Below, piece after piece: positions 18,667-28,094 of a DNA stretch of 64,000 bases; within the stretch, counting starts at the first letter, position 1; each line of letters opens with the position of its first letter. The position numbers and the translations under genes were made by a program. Source of the stretch: Candidatus Poribacteria bacterium. GTDB taxonomy: Bacteria; Poribacteria; WGA-4E; WGA-3G. The stretch is from contig JAGWBV010000008.1 of assembly GCA_021295715.1 (NCBI GenBank), positions 1 to 64,000 of the forward strand. Direction: 5' to 3'. The notes under the pieces were generated by a model. The model was not told where the DNA came from and ran no database searches. It was given only the letters and a program-made list of their open reading frames with translations.

Positions 18667-18776
18667 AAGGGTCATCAGTTATCGGTTGTCAGTTAATGTT
18701 AAACAATACCTCTCTCTTTAACAAACGCCCGATAACCGAAAGCATTGCGTAGCAATGCGAACCGACAACTATATAA
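18663..18776. repeat. nested-hairpin repeat copy
   Basis: Outer arms of TTATCGGTTGTCAG and CCGATAACCG..CCGACAACTAT flank a short core. Between ACCGAAA and GCGAACCGAC sits the hairpin GCATTGC-GTA-GCAATGC (18742-18758). Other copies keep the flanks but carry a different, still self-complementary hairpin. Confidence 0.8.
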
Positions 18777-18788
18777 TGGAGAATAATC

Positions 18789-18995
18789 ATGAATGTTAGG
18801 CGTTATTTTGAGTCCCTATCCGATCCGAACGATACCATGTTTGTTGAAATCGGAAGTCAACACCGGTTTACCCGTCGTGGCGACGACTGGGTTAAATTTC
18901 GCGAGGATCTAATTGAACTCTTAGATCAAACAATTTCTGAGGAGTTATCCAAAGCGTTCGCGGAAGCGACAGAGGAATGGGTTTCGGAGGGTTAG
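18789..18995 (+). CDS. small acidic hypothetical protein
   Basis: 68 residues, preceded by GGAG at a good distance and lying directly after a repeat element. It is rich in acidic residues and predicted helical in the second half (LIELLDQTISEELSKAFAEATEEW). No known domain. Its position 40 nt before the TPR gene, in the same direction, suggests co-transcription. The good ribosome site supports it being real. Confidence 0.55.
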   Translation: MNVRRYFESLSDPNDTMFVEIGSQHRFTRRGDDWVKFREDLIELLDQTISEELSKAFAEATEEWVSEG

Positions 18996-19035
18996 CGTCT
19001 CTCTTATTTTCAAAATAAAAGGAAACAACACCCCT

Positions 19036-19983
19036 ATGTCAGATCCAATCACCGATGCGCAAGCGTTGGAAACCGAAGGCAAGCTTGCCGAAGCCATCCA
19101 AACCTACGATAGCATCCTCAACACAACAGATGATACAGCGACCCTCGCGCTTGCTAACTTCCGGCTGGGGACAATCTATCGGACGTGGAGAGAACTCTTC
19201 ACGGCGCAACGGTTTTTAGCAAAAGCACATCAACTCGCTCCAAGCGACACCGAAATCCGAGACGCAATCGAAGAACTCAATCAGCATTTTTCACAGAATC
19301 GAGAGGTAATCGCAGAGGAGATGTCCCGTAAAAATAGCGATCAGATTGTATCACTCTTCCGTATTGCGACGGGGATTAAACTTATCACGATGGATAAAGC
19401 AGTTCAGGCGTATCCGTTGTTGAAGAGCCGCACCAAGATCTTTCCGAACGCCGCCGTCGCGAAGCACTTACTCACCGATATCCAAATCACAGAAGAAGAA
19501 CGGAACTCAGCGATCGATTTCCTGTTGGAGAGAGATTGGCTTGTCAGTACTGGCGTATCGCTTTACACAATAGCAGAGAGTGGCTTGTTCGCTTTTTATA
19601 CGGAACTTGCGCAGTTGCACGTCGCCAATGCGGATTACTCGGAAGCGTTGATGTGTTATGAGCAGGCGTATTGGTTAGATCCATCGCAACACCATCTACG
19701 CTATCAGCAAGTCATCTGTCACACCGAAGCAGAGACATGGGATGCGGCAGTCGAGATGCTCGCACAACTTCGGACCGAAGTCCCTAAAAACGTAGACCTC
19801 GTGGCGTATCATACCGCTGCTGCGCAGAGTTACCACCATGCCTATCAGACGACCCGAGATGAGAATACTAAACAGAAAGTGATCGAAGCGTGCGAGACGG
19901 TGTTGCGCTTGGACAAGAAATCAAGAGAAATTTCAAAACTCCTTGGGTCGTATCAGGGTAAAAAGAGTTGGTGGCGCAGGTAG
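19036..19983 (+). CDS. TPR-repeat protein
   Basis: 315 residues without a signal peptide. Tetratricopeptide-like helices occur near residues 1-75 (ALETEGKLAEAIQTYDSIL, ANFRLGTIYRTWRELFTAQRFLAKAHQLAP) and again at about 185-310 (YTELAQLHVANADYSEALMCYEQAYWLDP). The middle is more divergent. It is probably a cytosolic scaffold, and no partner is evident. Shine-Dalgarno AAGGAAA upstream. Confidence 0.75.
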   Translation: MSDPITDAQALETEGKLAEAIQTYDSILNTTDDTATLALANFRLGTIYRTWRELFTAQRFLAKAHQLAPSDTEIRDAIEELNQHFSQNREVIAEEMSRKNSDQIVSLFRIATGIKLITMDKAVQAYPLLKSRTKIFPNAAVAKHLLTDIQITEEERNSAIDFLLERDWLVSTGVSLYTIAESGLFAFYTELAQLHVANADYSEALMCYEQAYWLDPSQHHLRYQQVICHTEAETWDAAVEMLAQLRTEVPKNVDLVAYHTAAAQSYHHAYQTTRDENTKQKVIEACETVLRLDKKSREISKLLGSYQGKKSWWRR

Positions 19984-20006
19984 AATAGGCTATGAAAGAA
20001 ACACAA

Positions 20007-20035
20007 TTGACAAAAAGGGATGTATCTGGTAGAGT
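20007..20035 (+). promoter_or_regulatory. sigma70-like promoter
   Basis: TTGACA (20007-20012), 17-nt spacer, TAGAGT (20030-20035), about 70 nt before the aminotransferase start. Confidence 0.5.
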
Positions 20036-20103
20036 ATCACTATATTTTCCATGTTCCTTGGTGAGGTTGGAAACTACGTCCTAAGATTTGTGGAGGAGAA
20101 AAA

Positions 20104-21363
20104 ATGCCAGCACGTTTAGCAATAGATGGCGGCACGCCTGTTATTGCAGATTCTATACCCGGCGGAATGCACGGGCCCAGTGTAATAGATGAGCGTGAGA
20201 TCAATGCTGTGACTGAGGTCTTGCGCAGTGGGAAACTTTTTCGGTTCGTTGAGGATTCAAATGTAGCCAGTTTTGAGAAGGAGGCAGCGGCGCACCTCGG
20301 TGCGAAACACGCCTTGATGGTAAACTCCGGCACCTCCGCAATTATCTGCGCACTGACGGGGGTCGGTATCGGACCGGGAGACGAGGTAATCGTTCCGGGC
20401 TATACTTTTATTGCCACTGCCGCTGCTATCGTCGGCGTAGGCGCGATTCCAGTCATAGCAGAAATCGACGATTCGCTCGGCTTAGACATCGCCGATGTGG
20501 AACGGAAAATTACACCCCATACGAAAGCGATCTTACCGGTACACATGCAAGGCGTCCCGTGTCGGCTTGAGGCGATCGTGGAACTCGCGAAAAAGCACAA
20601 TCTCCTGGTCGTTGAGGATTGCTGTCAGTGCGTCGGTGGACAGTATAAGGGGAAATATGCTGGAACATGGGGAGATGCAGGGGCGTGGAGTCTCAACTAC
20701 TACAAGATAATCTCTTGCGGTGAAGGTGGACTCGTCTTTAGCGATGATTATGATGTCTATGAACGTGCAGCCTTCGCAGCGGAACCCGGTTTGCCGATGT
20801 GGATGAGCGATGCTGAATGGCAGAACAAACCTTTTTCCCGGCAGTGCTACCGAACGAGTGAAATTTTGGGTGCGATTGCCCGCGTGCAACTCTCAAAATT
20901 AGAGGACATCTTGGGACATACACGCCGACTCAAAAAAGCGTTCACAGCGGAACTCGCTGAGAAACCGAAAGGCTATATCCGACAACACGTGGATGATCCA
21001 ACCGGTGAATGCGGTATTAGTGCGGCGATTATCGTGCGTGATGTGGAACTCGCCAAAAAGTACTCCGATGCGCTCAGTGCAGAGGGATTAAGAGCAGGTA
21101 CCGCTTACAATGAAGGGTTCCCCGACAGACATATTTATACCTATTGGGATTCCATCCTCTTCAAGCATTCACCAGACGCTTCTGGGTATCCGTGGAAAGA
21201 TCCACGCTACAAAGGAGATGTAGAGTATTCGCGGGATATGTGTCCACAGACTTTATCGATTCTCGGTCGTGCGCTACGATTTGGGTTTAACGTGAATATG
21301 CAAGAGGAGCACGCGCGATTGATGGCAGCCGCAATCAATAAAGTAGACGATGCCCTCGGCTAA
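20104..21363 (+). CDS. DegT/DnrJ/EryC1/StrS aminotransferase family protein
   Basis: 419 residues, PLP-dependent fold type I. Motifs: HALMVNSGTSAIICAL, GDEVIVPGYTFIATA, VVEDCCQCVGGQYKGK, and the PLP lysine K201 in LNYYKIISCGEGG. Family members transaminate keto-sugars or act in related sugar and cyclitol metabolism. No dTDP/UDP-sugar genes are nearby, so the substrate is open. Starts with a strong GGAGGAG Shine-Dalgarno. It converges with the GNAT gene, with only 7 nt between stops. Confidence 0.9.
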   Translation: MPARLAIDGGTPVIADSIPGGMHGPSVIDEREINAVTEVLRSGKLFRFVEDSNVASFEKEAAAHLGAKHALMVNSGTSAIICALTGVGIGPGDEVIVPGYTFIATAAAIVGVGAIPVIAEIDDSLGLDIADVERKITPHTKAILPVHMQGVPCRLEAIVELAKKHNLLVVEDCCQCVGGQYKGKYAGTWGDAGAWSLNYYKIISCGEGGLVFSDDYDVYERAAFAAEPGLPMWMSDAEWQNKPFSRQCYRTSEILGAIARVQLSKLEDILGHTRRLKKAFTAELAEKPKGYIRQHVDDPTGECGISAAIIVRDVELAKKYSDALSAEGLRAGTAYNEGFPDRHIYTYWDSILFKHSPDASGYPWKDPRYKGDVEYSRDMCPQTLSILGRALRFGFNVNMQEEHARLMAAAINKVDDALG

Positions 21364-21370
21364 GGAGTTC

Positions 21371-22132
21371 CTATTTTGACGAAATAGGGATGACGTAGGT
21401 ACGCCGTCCAACTTCAGTGAAGCCCAGTTTTTGTGCCACGCGAAGAGAAGCCAAATTGTCTTCGCCGCAGCTCCAAGCAGGAACTTTACCTTTTGCCTGA
21501 ATTTCTTGTGCGACGAGGGATGCAGCGGCGGTAGCAATTCCTTTTTTACGCCACGGCTCGACTGTGGAAACACCGATGTCGGCATGTAGGTCGGTCTCTG
21601 CATAGGTATGTGCGATAGCGACAATATTACCATCCACAACGGCTCCAGCGGCAATACCGTCCGTTAGCATTGCTTCGTGCGTTTTGTAACCGTTCCCTTG
21701 GACTTCCGCCGGAGCCTGCACCAGACGTGCAGTATCTCCTAATGTCAAAAGGCGAACTGCCGCGTTTGAATAGCAATGGACAGGCTCTAAGAGGGCGTGA
21801 CAGACATCGCCGTAATAACGAATCGCTGTCCCTCTGTCCGCTTCAATAAGGGCGCCGAGAGATGCAGCACAGGAATTGTCAACGTTGATACAACTCCATC
21901 CGTCGGTCTTTTTCAAAAGTTGCCACAGTGCCTCGGCATCGGTGCCGAAACCACACGGTTCGTCCGGACAAAACGCATCAAAGACGAGTGCGGCGTTGAC
22001 ATCCGGTAGTCTACCAGCGATGTAAGCATCGCACATCCCTTGTTTCAGGCGAGATGTGGAGATGACCGTCATCGGCGTATCGCCGAGGCAGTCTGCCAGC
22101 GTAAGACATTCTTGGGGTGTAAGTTTAGCCAT
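21371..22132 (-). CDS. GNAT-family acetyltransferase
   Basis: 253 residues. The N-terminal 130 residues form an own domain with a cysteine-containing FCPDEPCGFG stretch. The C-terminal GNAT domain has AEVQGNGYKTHEAML.., ADIGVSTVEPWRKKGIATAAAS (acetyl-CoA loop, RxxGxA-like) and the final beta strand GFTEVGRRTYVIPIS. It transfers an acetyl group to an unknown amine. No clear Shine-Dalgarno. Confidence 0.75.
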   Translation of the reverse strand: MAKLTPQECLTLADCLGDTPMTVISTSRLKQGMCDAYIAGRLPDVNAALVFDAFCPDEPCGFGTDAEALWQLLKKTDGWSCINVDNSCAASLGALIEADRGTAIRYYGDVCHALLEPVHCYSNAAVRLLTLGDTARLVQAPAEVQGNGYKTHEAMLTDGIAAGAVVDGNIVAIAHTYAETDLHADIGVSTVEPWRKKGIATAAASLVAQEIQAKGKVPAWSCGEDNLASLRVAQKLGFTEVGRRTYVIPISSK

Positions 22133-22278
22133 TTGATAATTATCGGTCCTCAGTGAAGATCCTTGAGTATTTGGGCATTCTTATAGTTAGCGGAAACTGT
22201 TCGGTGGCACACACTCGCGCACAGCCTAACAGGAAACCATGCTACAAAGATAGCAACTTCGGGTAAAATAATAAAAAA

Positions 22279-23079
22279 ATGAAGATTACGATTTTAGGTT
22301 CAGGCACCTCAACAGGCGTTCCAGAGTATAAATGTGACTGCGAAACCTGCCAAGACGCGCGGGATGTTAACTCGAAAAACTACCGGACTCGTTCATCTGC
22401 CCATATTGAAAAAGATGGGAAACACCTCCAATTCGACCTCGGGCCTAATTTCATGGATCAGATCGTTCGGAATCGGATTGAGCGGATAGATGCCGTTATC
22501 TTCACGCATTCCCATGCCGACCATGTCAGTGGAACGAACGACATCGTAATGCCGTGCCGAAAACAGCAGATGGATATGCCGATCTATGGTCCTGAACAGA
22601 CGATTGGCATCTTACAACGCAACTTCGATTACATGTTCACAAAGGAAACGTTCCAAGGTGGCGGGGTCGGTCATCTGCTTCCAAATGTTGTTGATCGGGA
22701 TAAGAAGTTTGAACTGCTCGGTTTTGATATTACACCGATTCCGGTTGAACACGGCAACGTTGACACCTACGGCTACCGGATTGACGACTTCGGGTATCTA
22801 CCGGATGTGAAACGATTACCGAAAGCGTCACAAGATTTACTGAATGGGATTGAGGTGCTGGTGATTGATGCGCTAAGTTTTAATCCGAGACATCCAACGC
22901 ATCTTTCGGTGGGTGAAGCTTTGGAAATTAGTGCTGCCCTGAAACCGAGGGAGACCTATTTTACGCACATTATGCACCGACTGGATCATCGGTATTTCCC
23001 GGAACAATGTGAAGAGATGGACATCGAACTCCCAGACAATGCTTATCTCGCCTATGATGGACAGGTGATTCAGCTATAG
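22279..23079 (+). CDS. MBL-fold metallohydrolase, PhnP-like
   Basis: 266 residues. It opens with ILGSGTSTGVPEYKCDCETC, whose cysteines match the zinc site of PhnP-type phosphodiesterases. The metal motif HSHADH is at residues 77-82, with later ligands in VEHGNVDTYGY and FTHIMHR. PhnP itself cleaves cyclic phosphate esters, but no other phosphonate genes are present and the true substrate may differ. No Shine-Dalgarno: the start is preceded by AATAATAAAAAA. Confidence 0.85.
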   Translation: MKITILGSGTSTGVPEYKCDCETCQDARDVNSKNYRTRSSAHIEKDGKHLQFDLGPNFMDQIVRNRIERIDAVIFTHSHADHVSGTNDIVMPCRKQQMDMPIYGPEQTIGILQRNFDYMFTKETFQGGGVGHLLPNVVDRDKKFELLGFDITPIPVEHGNVDTYGYRIDDFGYLPDVKRLPKASQDLLNGIEVLVIDALSFNPRHPTHLSVGEALEISAALKPRETYFTHIMHRLDHRYFPEQCEEMDIELPDNAYLAYDGQVIQL

Positions 23080-23121
23080 TATGTGCCTCGATCCGGAAAC
23101 CGAGGCAACAGATACTGTTCT

Positions 23122-25008
23122 CTATCTACCAAATCCACCACCCTGTGGCGGTTTCCGTTCCTGCAGAATAACGCGGTCGCTCGCCTTGAGGCCGCTTTTG
23201 ATAATCACGTGTGTTTCGTTCTGCATGCCGGTTTCAACCTCTGTCCGCTTGCCTTTGCCGCTACCGTCATCGAGCATAACGGCTTTTCCCTTCGACACAT
23301 TAATCGTGGCGCGTATACCGTCTGCTTGCTTTTTACCCTTCACCAAAAGAGATAGCGTGGTTGGACCCGGACGAATACCACGTTGGGAACTATCAAGACT
23401 AATGCTGACATCGTTAGAACCAACATTTGTCACAGTGCCCCTGAAAATTTTCTCACTGACCGTCTGGACTTCAATCGGCTGATTTACCTTATAGGGTTTG
23501 GTATTATCAACTTGCGCAGTGACGGTCGCTGAAGGCTCGTTTATAAGAGCATCAATCGGTAGCATCAAGACGCCCTTTTCTTCATAGGTAATGATGTCGA
23601 CATCTGCGCTCATGCCGGGACGAAGTTCCTCTGGAGAACCATTGACTTCTACCATCACTTCAAATGAGATAATGTTATCCTGTTCCGCGCCGCTGGGTGA
23701 AATTTCATAGACATTTCCATCGTATGCTTTTGTTTGGTAGGCATCTACCTTGATTTCTGCGCGTTGATGAAGACGAAGGCGTTCCATATCAACTTCGTTG
23801 ATGAAGGTTTTGACGACCATTTTGGAAGGATCAACAATCGTCATAATGGGTGGACTTTGCGAGAAGGCTGAACGTCCAGAAGTTACAATTTCACCCTCTT
23901 CGAGTTCAAGGAGTGTGACAAGCCCAGCCATCGGTGCCCGAATTGTCGTCCAATCAAGCCGTTCTTCTTCATTTTTTAGATTACTTTCCCTCCGAAGTTT
24001 ATTTGCTTCAGCACTCACTCTGGATTGCTGCGTCAACAATTTCTCATTATCGAAAGTCTCCACCAATTCCTGTAATCGAGTTCTGGAATTCTCGACGCGG
24101 AGTTGTGCTTCTTCCTCTGCTTCCTGTCGCATGTTTTTGAGGTTTTGAAGATTCCGTTCCTCCTGTGCCAATATTGCCTCGCGTGTTTCGACAGCAGTCT
24201 CGCGTGTTAGTATTGTTCGCTCTTGCGATGTGATCGCTTGTTTCTGTGATTCCACCCGTGTTATGGCATTTTCGTGTTGGACTTCTGAATTAGCGTGCTG
24301 CGCTTGTGCGTCTTCCAATGCCTTTTTGGAAACCAATCCTTTTTCAAAAAGCTCCGTGTTGCGATCGAGTTCTGACTTGGCATTATCCAAGGAAACCTTG
24401 GCAGATCTGAGCGATGCTTCATTTTCAGATAACGTAATTTTTGCTTGTTCAAGCGCGATGTTGGCTTGATCCAAGGCGATTCTATCCTGAGCGAGCGAGT
24501 TCTTGGTGGTCAGGACATCTGTTTCTGCCTGACTGATCTGTGTTATAGTTGTGGCTTTGGTGGTCTCAAAGTTTGCTTCAGCGATTTTCAAATCCGCGTC
24601 AGCCTGCGTGAGTTGGCTGTCAAGCCGTTCATTTTTGAGTTCTATGTTTAATTCTGCTTGCCTAACTTGTGCTTGGGCAGCTGCTACATCTGCTTGTGCC
24701 TGTTTTTTTCCTTCTTGATAGAGTTCTGGATCGAGTTCGAGCAATACTTGGTCTTTTTCGACCCTATCGCCGTTTTTAACATGGAGATTAATAATCTCGC
24801 CTTCAACGTTGGATTTTATCTCTACGTCAATAAGCGGTTCCAAGTTGCCGGTTGCACTAATACGCATTTGGAAATCGCCGCGTTCAACGACCTCAATTCT
24901 CTTATCCAGAGATGGATCTGCGCCGTTTTTCCCGCGCCCCAGTACGACCCAACCAATGGCAACGACGAGAACCAAAACAACGGCGGCAGCGATAATCACT
25001 TTCTTCAA
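23122..25008 (-). CDS. MacA/HlyD-type periplasmic adaptor with long coiled coil
   Basis: 628 residues against about 370 for MacA. One N-terminal membrane anchor (residues 4-25), a biotinyl-lipoyl half motif near 50-85 (GNLEPLIDVEIKSNVEGEI), then a coiled-coil hairpin of about 280 residues rich in A, Q, E and L (to about 350), the second lipoyl half (TIRAPMAGLVTLLELEEGE) and beta-barrel domains. The start is TTG at 25006-25008, chosen because AGGAGGGA stands 7 nt upstream. It would link the three permeases upstream to an outer-membrane channel. The hairpin could reach further than in MacA. Confidence 0.85.
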   Translation of the reverse strand: MKKVIIAAAVVLVLVVAIGWVVLGRGKNGADPSLDKRIEVVERGDFQMRISATGNLEPLIDVEIKSNVEGEIINLHVKNGDRVEKDQVLLELDPELYQEGKKQAQADVAAAQAQVRQAELNIELKNERLDSQLTQADADLKIAEANFETTKATTITQISQAETDVLTTKNSLAQDRIALDQANIALEQAKITLSENEASLRSAKVSLDNAKSELDRNTELFEKGLVSKKALEDAQAQHANSEVQHENAITRVESQKQAITSQERTILTRETAVETREAILAQEERNLQNLKNMRQEAEEEAQLRVENSRTRLQELVETFDNEKLLTQQSRVSAEANKLRRESNLKNEEERLDWTTIRAPMAGLVTLLELEEGEIVTSGRSAFSQSPPIMTIVDPSKMVVKTFINEVDMERLRLHQRAEIKVDAYQTKAYDGNVYEISPSGAEQDNIISFEVMVEVNGSPEELRPGMSADVDIITYEEKGVLMLPIDALINEPSATVTAQVDNTKPYKVNQPIEVQTVSEKIFRGTVTNVGSNDVSISLDSSQRGIRPGPTTLSLLVKGKKQADGIRATINVSKGKAVMLDDGSGKGKRTEVETGMQNETHVIIKSGLKASDRVILQERKPPQGGGFGR

Positions 25009-25023
25009 GGGTAATCCCTCCTG

Positions 25024-25165
25024 TAGTAGTTGTGGGTTGTCGGTGCGGTTTTTCTACGAAAAACCTTTCGGTTGTCGGTTAAGAGAGCATCGTCTATCAA
25101 CACTCTCTTGTAACCGATAACTGATAACCGAAAGCAGACGAAGTCTGCGAACCGAGAACCATCGT
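25024..25165. repeat. nested-hairpin repeat copy with two inner hairpins
   Basis: Outer GTTGTCGG/ATAACCG arms hold two inner hairpins: GGTTTTTC-TAC-GAAAAACC (25047-25065) and GCAGAC-GAA-GTCTGC (25134-25148). Both are framed by the conserved GAAAG and GCG..CCGA words, one on each strand. Lies between the adaptor and permease genes. Confidence 0.8.
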
Positions 25166-25173
25166 CAAATAGA

Positions 25174-26493
25174 CTAATCGGAACGGAGTGCTTCAACGGG
25201 TGTAAGTTTGGCAGCTTTGTTTGCCGGATAAAGCCCGAAGAAAACACCAATAGCCACAGAAACGATCAAGGCAATAATCATCGTTCCGAATGAAATCACA
25301 GAGGGCCAATTGCTTCCTTCCCAGACGAACCTGGAAATAAGAGCGGCTGTCCCCTGCCCCATGAATACACCCGCAATAGCACCGATAATACCACCGCCAA
25401 GGGTCAGCACGGATGCTTCAACCAGAAACTGTGCCAGAATATCGTTACGGGTTGCGCCGAGTGCTTTACGGAGTCCGATTTCCTTCGTCCTGTCGGTTAC
25501 AGAGACAAGCATGATGTTCATCACACCGATACCCGCCACCATAAGCGCGATGCTGGCGATACCGCCCATCAGGGCTTTCATGACTAAACCCACTTTTCTG
25601 GCAGTTGCCAACTCCTCTGTAGCTGTCCAATAGTTATATTCTTCACCTGTGTTGTTATGTTGTCTTCCCAAGATTCGTTTGGCATCGGCTATAGCGATCG
25701 GAATCGTATCCACGTCGACTGCTTCTACACGGAGGCGTTCAACATCGTCCCTGCCTTTAAAACGTTGTTGCAGCGTTGTTATCGGGATAATGAACCGATC
25801 ATCCCAACCAGAGGTGTCCATTGCATCCCCTTTTTCTTCCATGACACCGATGACCTTCAGGCGTACCTCATAAAGTCCGCTTCTACCTCTCCATCGGAAT
25901 GATTGACGCGAGGCTTTAATCTCTTTTCCAACGGGATCTTCGTCGAGAAATACCTCTTCGGCGACCTTGGAACCGATAACAGCGACGCTACTCGCCGCTT
26001 CTACTTCTTCCACTGAAAAAAACCGACCGCTTGACGGGTACCAGTTGTGCGAACGATCATATCCCGCAGTTGAAGCAACGATACGAGATTCTTTTGTCCG
26101 TCCTTTATAATTCACCGTCCAACCGGGCATATCATCTTCAGCGACGACATTGACGATTCCTCTGGCTCTCTCAAGGATTGCAAACGCATCTTCGGTTTCC
26201 AGATCTTCGGCGCGATTCCTCTGCCATCGGCTTTTCCCACGCACAGCCGAGCCAGCGGCGCGGCTCAAGGTTCCGGACTGTTTGTCCCAGTCGTCTTTAT
26301 AGATTTCGATCATTTTCGTGCCGCCAGTCCTTTCAATTTCTCGCAAGACCATGGCACTCGATCCGTCGCCGACGGATACCATACTGACAACAGAACCGAC
26401 ACCGACGATAATCCCTAAAATCGTTAGTGCAGAGCGGAGCGGGTTCCGCCGTAGACTGGAAATGCCTAAAATAATACACTCCATTAAATTCAT
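25174..26493 (-). CDS. MacB/FtsX-type ABC permease (paralogue 1)
   Basis: 439 residues. One N-terminal TM segment (LRSALTILGIIVGVGSVVSMVSVG), a periplasmic MacB core domain of about 220 residues, then three C-terminal TM segments of the FtsX family (GGIASIALMVAGIGVMNIMLVSVTDRTKEIGLRKALGA). There is no nucleotide-binding domain, unlike E. coli MacB. AGGAGGT lies 7 nt before the ATG and overlaps the stop of the preceding paralogue, so translation is coupled. It is the most divergent of the three paralogues. Confidence 0.9.
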   Translation of the reverse strand: MNLMECIILGISSLRRNPLRSALTILGIIVGVGSVVSMVSVGDGSSAMVLREIERTGGTKMIEIYKDDWDKQSGTLSRAAGSAVRGKSRWQRNRAEDLETEDAFAILERARGIVNVVAEDDMPGWTVNYKGRTKESRIVASTAGYDRSHNWYPSSGRFFSVEEVEAASSVAVIGSKVAEEVFLDEDPVGKEIKASRQSFRWRGRSGLYEVRLKVIGVMEEKGDAMDTSGWDDRFIIPITTLQQRFKGRDDVERLRVEAVDVDTIPIAIADAKRILGRQHNNTGEEYNYWTATEELATARKVGLVMKALMGGIASIALMVAGIGVMNIMLVSVTDRTKEIGLRKALGATRNDILAQFLVEASVLTLGGGIIGAIAGVFMGQGTAALISRFVWEGSNWPSVISFGTMIIALIVSVAIGVFFGLYPANKAAKLTPVEALRSD

Positions 26494-26505
26494 GCGATTT
26501 ACCTC

Positions 26506-27810
26506 CTAATCAGCCCTAAGTGCATCAATTGGTGAGAGCGCAGAAGCTTTTATGGCTGGGTACAGCCCAAAAGAGATGCCAATTATCGCTGAAAATGATA
26601 CTGAAATCAATATCCATTCCGTGGAGATAACCGAGGGCCATTCGGGAACGATCTTGACGATGTTGACGGCGAGCATTGCCATCCCTTCGCCAGCGAACAA
26701 ACCCAATACAACACCCAAGGCACCGCCTACACTACACATTGCAACGGCTTCTATCAAAAACTGTGTCAGAATATCCATACGTTTCGCACCGATCGCCTTT
26801 CGTAAACCGATCTCGCGAGTGCGTTCTGTGACAGCGACGAGCATCATGTTCATAATCCCAATACCACCCACAAGGAGCGAAAACCCAGCGATACTTCCTA
26901 AGGCGATTTTTATGACTTTGCTGATTTTGTCTAACTGTGCCATACCCTCCCGCATATCCCAAATTGAGAAGAAATCGTCTTGACCGTTATGCGTCTTTCG
27001 GAGGACAGTTTTCACCTCTTCAATTGCTTGCGGGATCTCTTCAACGGTATTCGCGTGAACGGAGAGCATCACAATTCTATCATTACCCGTGAAACGCTCT
27101 TGTGCTGTGGTCAGTGGAATGAACATCATATCATCCAAGTTCCAGCCGAATCTCAGGCTGCGTCCTCGGGTTTCCATTGTCCCGACAACAACGAAACGTT
27201 CGGTTATCCGCTTCTGGTCTTTCCTACCATACCGATCAAAACGCCCACCGGGACCTTTGCCGATTTTAATCTCTTTTCCTACAGGAGACGCATTCCCGAA
27301 TAGGGCGGCGGTCACTTCAGAACCAAGCACACAAACTTTCGCCTCATTATCAATATCTTCGTTTGTAATAAAGCGGCCCTGCTGGATGTTCCAATCCATT
27401 GCTTCCGAAAACGACGCATTTACGCCGTTATAGCCTGTCCGGTGTTCTGCTCCACCCGCGGCTTGAACAAGCACACCGCGCCATTCTGGAATTCGCGGCA
27501 CGACTAACTTTACAGACGGACACTCTGCTTCAATCGCCAACACATCTTCGTACTCGAAATACTCGTTGCTCCGATTCGGCACCCAACGATTGTTGACCCG
27601 CTTATGGCTACTTCGGTACATCGTGAATTGGTTCACGCCACCGAGTTTCTGCGCGTCTTGCAGGACAATCATCTTCGCGCCATCGCCGATGGCTATCATT
27701 GCAAGTACCGAGGCAACCCCAATAATAATACCGAGCATCGTCAACAAAGAGCGCAGTTTATTGCTACGAATTGCGGAAACACCAACAGATACCCCTTCAA
27801 TTATGCGCAT
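26506..27810 (-). CDS. MacB/FtsX-type ABC permease (paralogue 2)
   Basis: 434 residues with the same plan: N-terminal TM, periplasmic core, three C-terminal TM segments (AGFSLLVGGIGIMNMMLVAVTERT). It is close in sequence to the paralogue at 28095, e.g. both begin MR-IEG-S-G-SAIRSNK-RSLLTMLGIIIG, so they stem from a recent duplication. No ATPase domain. Shine-Dalgarno GGAGGC. Expected to form homo- or heterodimers in the inner membrane with an ATPase encoded elsewhere. Confidence 0.9.
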   Translation of the reverse strand: MRIIEGVSVGVSAIRSNKLRSLLTMLGIIIGVASVLAMIAIGDGAKMIVLQDAQKLGGVNQFTMYRSSHKRVNNRWVPNRSNEYFEYEDVLAIEAECPSVKLVVPRIPEWRGVLVQAAGGAEHRTGYNGVNASFSEAMDWNIQQGRFITNEDIDNEAKVCVLGSEVTAALFGNASPVGKEIKIGKGPGGRFDRYGRKDQKRITERFVVVGTMETRGRSLRFGWNLDDMMFIPLTTAQERFTGNDRIVMLSVHANTVEEIPQAIEEVKTVLRKTHNGQDDFFSIWDMREGMAQLDKISKVIKIALGSIAGFSLLVGGIGIMNMMLVAVTERTREIGLRKAIGAKRMDILTQFLIEAVAMCSVGGALGVVLGLFAGEGMAMLAVNIVKIVPEWPSVISTEWILISVSFSAIIGISFGLYPAIKASALSPIDALRAD

Positions 27811-28094
27811 TTCATGCCTCCAAATTATTAAAGTATTCCTATCCTTATTACATTAGACAAAGAAAAGGGGAATAAAGTTCGATTTTTTTCGCAGCAATTT
27901 TTTTACAAGACAATTTCCAAATCGGTGTGCTTCATTCGATTAAATCAACTACCTTATTAGACGCAGTTAAGCGAAATAGGTTTATTGTTTATTGGTTATA
28001 GATTTTGGGATTAGCAGATAATTGGATCGAAAGAAGACAGGCGCGCGTGGGAAGCACGCCTACGGGAATAGATGTCGATTAGAGAGTCCTGCTT
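27811..28094. other. spacer between permease genes
   Basis: 284 nt, AT-rich, with no ORF. Near 28036-28062 is an imperfect hairpin AGGCGCGCGTG..GCACGCCTACG, similar in style to the palindrome at 63113. May separate transcription of the paralogues. Confidence 0.4.
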
